DNA of 27,785 nucleotides from CAG-177 sp964587915 (GTDB lineage Bacteria > Bacillota > Clostridia > Oscillospirales > Acutalibacteraceae), in NCBI GenBank assembly GCA_964587915.1, contig CAZPMK010000020.1, positions 1 to 27,785 on the forward strand, in the 5' to 3' direction. The translations under genes and the position numbers were made by a program. Numbering within the stretch: position 1 is the first letter of the stretch; each line of letters opens with the position of its first letter. Positions 24,501 to 27,785 of the stretch are shown here, piece by piece. The notes below the pieces were generated by a model. The model did no database searches. It worked only from the letters and a program-made list of their open reading frames with translations, and had not been told where the DNA came from.

Positions 24501-24701
24501 GCGGGCTTTGAGGTTATGGATACCATTAAAGTATATGTAAGCGGAAACGACGGCATCGGCGGCATCTTCGAGAGAAACGGCGATGAAATCAGCCGCGATG
24601 TTCTTGCAGATGAAATTATCCTTTCTCAGGGCGGTGCCTACGCCAAGGAATGGGATATCAACGGCGAAAAGGTCACTCTCGGCGTTGAAAAGAATGCTTA
24701 A
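21543..24701 (+). CDS. ileS: isoleucine--tRNA ligase, type 2 (eukaryote-like)
   Basis: 1052 residues. Class I synthetase that charges tRNA-Ile and edits misactivated valine. HIGH is at 55-58 in PPTANGKPHIGHVL, KMSKS at 603-607 (first Lys codon at 23349), with the CP1 editing domain between. The length and N-terminus (NFDFVSREKAVLDFW) match the IleRS2 type rather than the about 920-residue type 1 of Bacillus, and the C-terminal zinc finger of type 1 is absent. As a group, type 2 enzymes are known to be less sensitive to mupirocin; whether this one is cannot be said from sequence. HIGH is canonical. GGAGG precedes the ATG. Controlled by the Ile T-box. Confidence 0.97.
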   Translation: MYEKVSSNFDFVSREKAVLDFWKKNDIFEKSIENREGCPTYAFYDGPPTANGKPHIGHVLTRVIKDMIPRYRTMKGYMVPRKAGWDTHGLPVELEVEKLLGINGKEQIEQYGLEPFIKLCKESVWKYKGMWEDFSGTVGFWADMDNPYVTYNNSYIESVWWSLKEIWNKGLLYKGFKIVPYCPRCGTPLSSHEVAQGYKAVKERSAVVRFKVKGEDAYFLAWTTTPWTLPSNVALCVNPDEIYCKVKAADGYTYYMAQALLDTVLSPLADEEKGVKAYEILESCKGTDLENKEYEPLFACAGESAAKQHKRAHFVTVDNYVTMSDGTGIVHIAPAFGEDDARIGRNYDLPFVQFVDGKGNMTEETPYAGKFVKDADPLVLVDLDKEGKLFSAPKFEHDYPFCWRCDTPLIYYARESWFIKMTAVKDKLVKNNNTVNWIPESIGKGRFGDWLENIQDWGISRNRYWGTPLNIWECSCGHKHSIGSIAELKELSDNCPDDIELHRPFIDDVTIKCEKCGGEMKRVPEVIDCWYDSGAMPFAQHHYPFENKEAFEQQFPAAFISEAVDQTRGWFYSLMAISTLLFDKSPYENVIVLGLVQDENGQKMSKSKGNAVDPFDALSTYGADAIRWYFYTNSAPWLPNRFHGKAVVEGQRKFMGTLWNTYAFYILYANIDEFDPTKHELDFSKLSIMDKWLLSRLNSLIGTVDGYLGSYAIPEAARALQSFVDDMSNWYVRRGRERFWAQGMEQDKINAYMTLYTALVTVIKLAAPMIPFMAEDIYRNLVCSVDKNAPESVHLCDYPVADDALISKELENAMDEVLNVVVLGRAARNGANIKNRQPLAKMFVTAPEKLGDEYCEIIEDELNVKELEFVDNSASYVSYSFKPQLKTVGPKYGKLLGGIRAYLQSIDGSEAKNELDEKGALTFTVDGSEVSLTAEDLLIETVQKDGFRAESGNGVTVVLDTNLTPELVEEGFVRELISKIQTMRKDAGFEVMDTIKVYVSGNDGIGGIFERNGDEISRDVLADEIILSQGGAYAKEWDINGEKVTLGVEKNA

Positions 24702-24710
24702 TGAGCATTC
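24692..24710 (+). other. hairpin enclosing the ileS stop codon
   Basis: GAATGCT-TAATG-AGCATTC is a perfect 7-bp stem with the ileS TAA (24699-24701) in its loop. The bases after it (AACGGTGTTAATTTTG) make a poor U tract, so it is a weak terminator at best, or a 3'-end stability element. Confidence 0.55.
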
Positions 24711-24781
24711 AACGGTGTTAATTTTGATAAAATATTATAATAATTTGTTCGAGATTTATTCATTTTTTATTGCAAAAAGTG

Positions 24782-24810
24782 TTGACATTAGGCTTCACCT
24801 GTGTTAATAT
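24782..24810 (+). promoter_or_regulatory. sigma-A promoter of the secreted C2HC-like protein gene
   Basis: Consensus TTGACA (24782-24787), 17-base spacer, TAATAT (24805-24810), about 50 bases before the ATG. Confidence 0.82.
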
Positions 24811-24860
24811 AAGGTAACAATTGTTGCTCTTGCAATATAAATCGAAAGGAATGGTTCAAA

Positions 24861-25499
24861 ATGAAAAAGACACTTGCAATTGTTCTTGCACTCGTACTTG
24901 CTTTCTCAATGAGCGCTATGGCTTTCGCAGCTGAGGGTGATACCACCACTACTGCAGCTGCAGCTGCTCCCGTAGTCGGCGGTGACGGTCATTATGATTA
25001 CAACACCTGCCCCAAGTGCGATGCAAAGTTCGTTAACGAACAGCAGTTCAACAACCATGTAGCAGCTTGCACCTATGGCGACGAGGCTGAGTCTTCAAAC
25101 TTCTTCAGCGATCTCTCAATCAAGGACGTTCTCAGCGCTGTTGTTGAGCTCGTTAAGTCAAGCAACACCCAGTGGGATGACATTGAGTCCGTTGTTAATC
25201 GTCTTGTTGATCTCGTTGAGAAGCTTCTCAGCGGCATCACCGTCAGCGAAGCTGATGTAAACGGTGCTATCGACGACCTCAAGGCTAAGACCACCGGCGA
25301 CAGCAAACTTTGCGATCTCCTTGATTCTCTCAAGGCTAAGATCATGTCCTTCTATGCAGGCGATAAGGCTACTACCGAAGCTACTACCGCTGCTGAGGAG
25401 CCCGCAGACACCGGTTCCGCAACCGCAGGTATCGCTGCTTTCGCAGCTATCTCCGTTGCTGCTGCCGCTGCATATGTTTGCACCAAGAAAAAGGCATAA
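24861..25499 (+). CDS. secreted protein with CxxC-H-C motif and sortase-like tail, unknown function
   Basis: 212 residues. A clear Sec signal peptide (Lys2-Lys3, hydrophobic 5-20, likely cut after AFAA at 24) is followed by a Thr/Ala-rich stretch and a motif TCPKCDAKFVNEQQFNNHVA (49-68) ending in Cys70: Cys50, Cys53, His66 and Cys70 have zinc-finger C2HC spacing. Residues 80-165 look helical (VVELVKS, VVNRLVDLVEKLL). The end is PADTGS (181-186), a hydrophobic helix (188-205) and KKK, the layout of a cell-wall sorting signal though the pentapeptide is not LPxTG. Codons are strongly biased (GCT, GTT, CTC) and the promoter is strong, suggesting high expression. AAAGGAA lies upstream. No named family recognised. 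Confidence 0.85.
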   Translation: MKKTLAIVLALVLAFSMSAMAFAAEGDTTTTAAAAAPVVGGDGHYDYNTCPKCDAKFVNEQQFNNHVAACTYGDEAESSNFFSDLSIKDVLSAVVELVKSSNTQWDDIESVVNRLVDLVEKLLSGITVSEADVNGAIDDLKAKTTGDSKLCDLLDSLKAKIMSFYAGDKATTEATTAAEEPADTGSATAGIAAFAAISVAAAAAYVCTKKKA

Positions 25500-25562
25500 T
25501 CTAAGCAACAATTGCTTATTTTGATTCGATTAAATTAGCGCAAGAATTTGATTGAATAGCCG

Positions 25563-25600
25563 AGAGGCTGTTGTGAAAGCAACAGCCTCTTTTATCTTTT
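25563..25600 (+). terminator. intrinsic terminator after the secreted protein gene
   Basis: AGAGGCTGTTG / CAACAGCCTCT (25563-25573 and 25580-25590), an 11-bp perfect stem with loop TGAAAG, followed by TTTATCTTTT. Confidence 0.95.
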
Positions 25601-25686
25601 AAATTTGTTCTTTTCCGTTCCTTTCCCCTTTTGATATGTACGATATTTAAACATTTTATTATTTTTACCCCTTTTCTATTGTTTTT

Positions 25687-25715
25687 TTGCTCTCAATCTG
25701 TCATAATTATATAAA
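25687..25715 (+). promoter_or_regulatory. possible promoter of the anchored protein-pth genes
   Basis: TTGCTC (25687-25692), 17-base spacer, TATAAA (25710-25715), 23 bases before the ATG. The -35 is a moderate match, and the short leader leaves only just enough room. Confidence 0.5.
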
Positions 25716-25738
25716 CAAATTTAACGGAGGACACTAAC

Positions 25739-26305
25739 ATGAAAAAGACTATAGTTATAATCATAGCCGCCGTTGCGGTTGTTGCCGCCGCTCTCGGCAT
25801 TTATTTCGGCTTCTTTGCCGGAGAAGATGAGGCTCCCGCTTCAATCGCAATCTATCCCGACACCTTTACCATCACAGACAGCACCATAGACACCTATCTT
25901 GCCTCTCCCGACAAATACCGCAAAACTCTTTCAAATTCCTACGGTCTCGGTGACGAGCTTGCAGATGATTTCTTTGAAGCTCCCGAAAATTGGCTTTCAT
26001 TCGAGATGATTCTCAACCTTGAAAACGTCGGTGATAAATCCGTTACCATTCTCGGATATAAAATTAACGACAACGGTAAGAACGGCGTCTATGCCTCCAC
26101 TGCCGTCGGCGGAGAGCTGACTCTTTCTCCCCGTGCCGCATACCCTGTTGCACTTCGTATTCTTTGCAACAACGGCGACCTTACCACCGAGGAAGCAAGA
26201 GAGCTTGTTGAGAAGCTCGACATCGAGCTCATTTACGGCGAAACCGTTGAGGAGGATGCCGAAATTTCCGTAACTATGACAGCAAAGGTAAACGGTGATA
26301 AATAA
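25739..26305 (+). CDS. membrane-anchored extracytoplasmic protein of unknown function
   Basis: 188 residues. One N-terminal hydrophobic helix (about 4-27, no lipobox) and an acidic outer domain. The centre (FEMILNLENVGDKSVTILGY, then LTLSPRAAYPVALRIL) alternates like beta strands of an immunoglobulin-like or DUF4352-like sandwich; this is inference from pattern only. GGAGG lies nine bases before the ATG. The stop is one base before the pth ATG, so both are probably on one transcript. No catalytic motif recognised. Confidence 0.8.
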   Translation: MKKTIVIIIAAVAVVAAALGIYFGFFAGEDEAPASIAIYPDTFTITDSTIDTYLASPDKYRKTLSNSYGLGDELADDFFEAPENWLSFEMILNLENVGDKSVTILGYKINDNGKNGVYASTAVGGELTLSPRAAYPVALRILCNNGDLTTEEARELVEKLDIELIYGETVEEDAEISVTMTAKVNGDK

Positions 26306-26306
26306 C

Positions 26307-26912
26307 ATGGCTTTCTTTTCAAGAAAAACGGTAACGGGAGCACCCGAATATATGATAGTCGGTCTCGGCAATCCCGGCAAGCAATACGAGCTGACACGCC
26401 ACAATGCGGGATTTCTCTTTGCCGATTTACTTGCCGACAAAAACAATGCAAAAATCAACAAGATACAGTTCAAGGCGGTCACCGGTATCGTCACACTCGG
26501 CAGCACAAAATGCCTGCTCATGAAGCCGCAGACCTTTATGAACAACAGCGGAGAAGCTGTCCGAGAAGCCGCGGCATTTTACAAAATTCCGCCCGAACGC
26601 ATACTTGTGGTCTTTGACGATATCTCTCTCCCCTGCGGCAAGCTCCGCATAAGGAGAAAGGGCAGTGACGGCGGTCACAACGGAATAAAGAGCATAATCT
26701 ATCATCTCAATTCCGATGCTTTTCCGAGAATCAAGCTCGGTATCGGTGAAAAACCGCATCCCGACTACGACCTTGCGGACTGGGTGCTTTCGACTTTTAA
26801 AAAGGACGAGCTTGCCCTGCTGCACGATGCGGCGGAAAATGCCTGTTCGGCAGCAGAGCTGATAGTTTCCGGAAATATCGAGAAAGCAATGAGTGATTTT
26901 ACAAACCGCTGA
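26307..26912 (+). CDS. pth: peptidyl-tRNA hydrolase
   Basis: 201 residues from ATG at 26307. Releases tRNA from prematurely dropped peptidyl-tRNA. Typical motifs: IVGLGNPGKQYELTRHNAGF (17-36, catalytic His32), KPQTFMNNSG (73-82), FDDISLPCGKLRIRRKGS (103-120) with Asp105, and DGGHNGIKS (121-129). An in-frame GTG at 26295 with AAAGGT ahead is an alternative start that would overlap the upstream gene; I prefer ATG because GGTGAT sits at SD distance. It abuts a convergent small gene with no base between the two stop codons. Confidence 0.96.
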   Translation: MAFFSRKTVTGAPEYMIVGLGNPGKQYELTRHNAGFLFADLLADKNNAKINKIQFKAVTGIVTLGSTKCLLMKPQTFMNNSGEAVREAAAFYKIPPERILVVFDDISLPCGKLRIRRKGSDGGHNGIKSIIYHLNSDAFPRIKLGIGEKPHPDYDLADWVLSTFKKDELALLHDAAENACSAAELIVSGNIEKAMSDFTNR

Positions 26913-27104
26913 TTACTTCATCACGGACGAAACGCCGTTCATCATTCCCTCCATTGTTTTCATGCACTTTGTGACACCGCGGCGGCACGCTCTGCGACCC
27001 TTGCCGGTCATCATTTTTGCACCTGCCATTCCCGCCGCCGCACCGAGTGCCATTCCGATTCCCACGCCTGCGGCAACCGAGCCGTTTTTAGAAGAAGCAA
27101 ACAT
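26913..27104 (-). CDS. small Gly/Ala-rich membrane protein, unknown function
   Basis: 63 residues from ATG at 27104, chosen because GGGAGGG lies five to eight bases upstream; an ATG at 27119 is weaker. Residues about 9-31 (GSVAAGVGIGMALGAAAGMA) form one hydrophobic Gly/Ala helix with small-residue spacing suited to helix packing, then a basic segment KGRRACRRGVTKCMK with two Cys. It resembles YtxH-type or similar short single-span proteins only in layout. The stop codon touches the pth stop directly. Good SD and clear membrane segment support a real gene; function unknown. Confidence 0.7.
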   Translation of the reverse strand: MFASSKNGSVAAGVGIGMALGAAAGMAGAKMMTGKGRRACRRGVTKCMKTMEGMMNGVSSVMK

Positions 27105-27193
27105 ATTTTTCCCTCCCATCGTTCAATATCAATTTTATTTTTCCCTTGTCGGGAAGAAAAAAACCTGTCAAAAATTTTTAAGGAAGTCTTTTA

Positions 27194-27709
27194 ATGTCTG
27201 TTTTGAACATTGTACTTGTCGAGCCGCAGATACCGCAGAACACCGGCAATATCGCCCGCACCTGTGCCGCAACGGGAGCAAGACTTCATCTTGTGGAGCC
27301 GATGGGCTTCAAGGTGGACGATGCTAAGCTGAAAAGAGCGGGTCTTGATTATTGGCATCTGCTCGATATCACATATTATTCAAGCCTCGACGATTTTTTT
27401 GAAAAGAATCGGGACGGCAAATTCTTTTATTTTTCAACCAAAGCGACACATATTTATTCCGATGTGGAATATCCCGACAACTCTTATCTCGTTTTCGGCA
27501 AGGAAACGGCAGGTCTGCCCGAGGAGCTGTTATATGCCAATCCCGAATCCTGTGTTCGTCTGCCCATGATAAACGATTCATCGGCAAGAAGCCTCAATCT
27601 TTCCAACACCGTGGCTGTCGGAGTGTATGAGGTTCTGCGTCAATGGAATTTCCCCGAACTGCTCACTCAAGGCAAGCTGACCAAATTTGATTGGTCCAAC
27701 GCCGATTAA
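27194..27709 (+). CDS. trmL: tRNA (cytidine/uridine-34-2'-O)-methyltransferase TrmL
   Basis: 171 residues, close to the usual 150-160. SPOUT methyltransferase that methylates the ribose of wobble position 34 in tRNA-Leu isoacceptors. Motif 1 is VEPQIPQNTGNIARTC (9-24), the SAM-binding knot contains LVFGKETAGLPEE (99-111) and LPMINDSSARSLNLSNTVAV (122-141) with the conserved Asn. AAGGAAG lies upstream of the ATG. Monocistronic in this window; a new promoter begins four bases after its stop. No terminator is visible between. Confidence 0.96.
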   Translation: MSVLNIVLVEPQIPQNTGNIARTCAATGARLHLVEPMGFKVDDAKLKRAGLDYWHLLDITYYSSLDDFFEKNRDGKFFYFSTKATHIYSDVEYPDNSYLVFGKETAGLPEELLYANPESCVRLPMINDSSARSLNLSNTVAVGVYEVLRQWNFPELLTQGKLTKFDWSNAD

Positions 27710-27712
27710 CTG

Positions 27713-27741
27713 TTGAAAAATCCGATTTAATATGTTATAAT
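27713..27741 (+). promoter_or_regulatory. sigma-A promoter at the window end
   Basis: TTGAAA (27713-27718), 17-base spacer, consensus TATAAT (27736-27741). Its transcript would start about where the terminal hairpin begins; the gene lies beyond the window. Confidence 0.78.
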
Positions 27742-27748
27742 AACCTCA

Positions 27749-27785
27749 CGAAACACAGGCAAAATCAGAGATTTTGTGTGTTTCG
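27749..27785 (+). repeat. long hairpin at the presumed transcript start
   Basis: CGAAACACA (27749-27757) pairs with TGTGTTTCG (27777-27785), and after a GG bulge CAAAATC (27760-27766) pairs with GATTTTG (27770-27776) around a three-base loop AGA. That gives 16 bp in total. It begins seven bases after the -10 element, and may extend past the window. Confidence 0.8.

Noticed and set aside
27160..27172. minus-strand TTGACA as -35 of the small membrane protein gene
   Set aside because: No -10 hexamer at 15-19 bases from it.

Overview
This window looks like chromosomal DNA of a Gram-positive anaerobe of class Clostridia, probably an Oscillospirales (Ruminococcaceae or Acutalibacteraceae) gut lineage; that placement is inference. 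The evidence is the set of consensus sigma-A promoters and GGAGG ribosome-binding sites, a T-box leader before ileS, a tRNA nucleotidyl-type gene layout, a rubrerythrin, a Bacillus-like tmRNA tag ending in VALAA, and secreted or anchored proteins with Thr-rich linkers. No phage, insertion sequence, CRISPR array or rRNA was seen.

Layout. 1-247: three tRNA genes (His, Arg, Gly) on the minus strand with one good promoter. 539-4458 (minus): a lipoprotein polysaccharide deacetylase with an SH3b tail, rubrerythrin, a membrane-anchored unknown, and the translationally coupled methyltransferase pair trmN6-rsmI. 4637-5929 (plus): a polytopic membrane protein of unknown function whose end overlaps a convergent HAD phosphatase gene. 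6712-8909 (plus): PLP aminotransferase plus trpS. 9037-11623 (plus): argG-argH behind a sigma-A promoter that carries a near-perfect ARG box, closed by a bidirectional terminator. 11684-13828 (minus): two tandem paralogous anchored proteins that I assign to the DUF4474 family.

13912-18217 (minus) is an informational block read away from dnaA: dnaA, ftsY, rdgB, yhbY-like, smpB and ssrA (tmRNA). 18532-21144 (plus), divergent from dnaA, is the classic rpmH-rnpA-yidD-yidC-jag(khpB) operon, with gene overlaps of ATGA type and a strong terminator. The dnaA-rpmH gap is the place where an origin is often found, but I see no consensus DnaA boxes there, and dnaA is followed by ftsY instead of dnaN.

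21189-24701 (plus): promoter, isoleucine T-box leader with terminator, and a 1052-residue eukaryote-like (type 2) ileS. 24861-26305 (plus): a secreted protein with an N-terminal CxxC...HxxxxC motif and a sortase-like tail, and an anchored unknown. 26307-27709: pth, a very small membrane protein on the opposite strand, and trmL. The last 70 bases hold a new promoter and a long hairpin cut by the window edge.

Most genes are housekeeping translation, tRNA/rRNA modification, protein export and replication initiation functions. The least explained parts are the DUF4474 pair, the secreted C2HC-like protein, the dnaA regulatory region with an altered DnaA signature residue, and the terminal hairpin.
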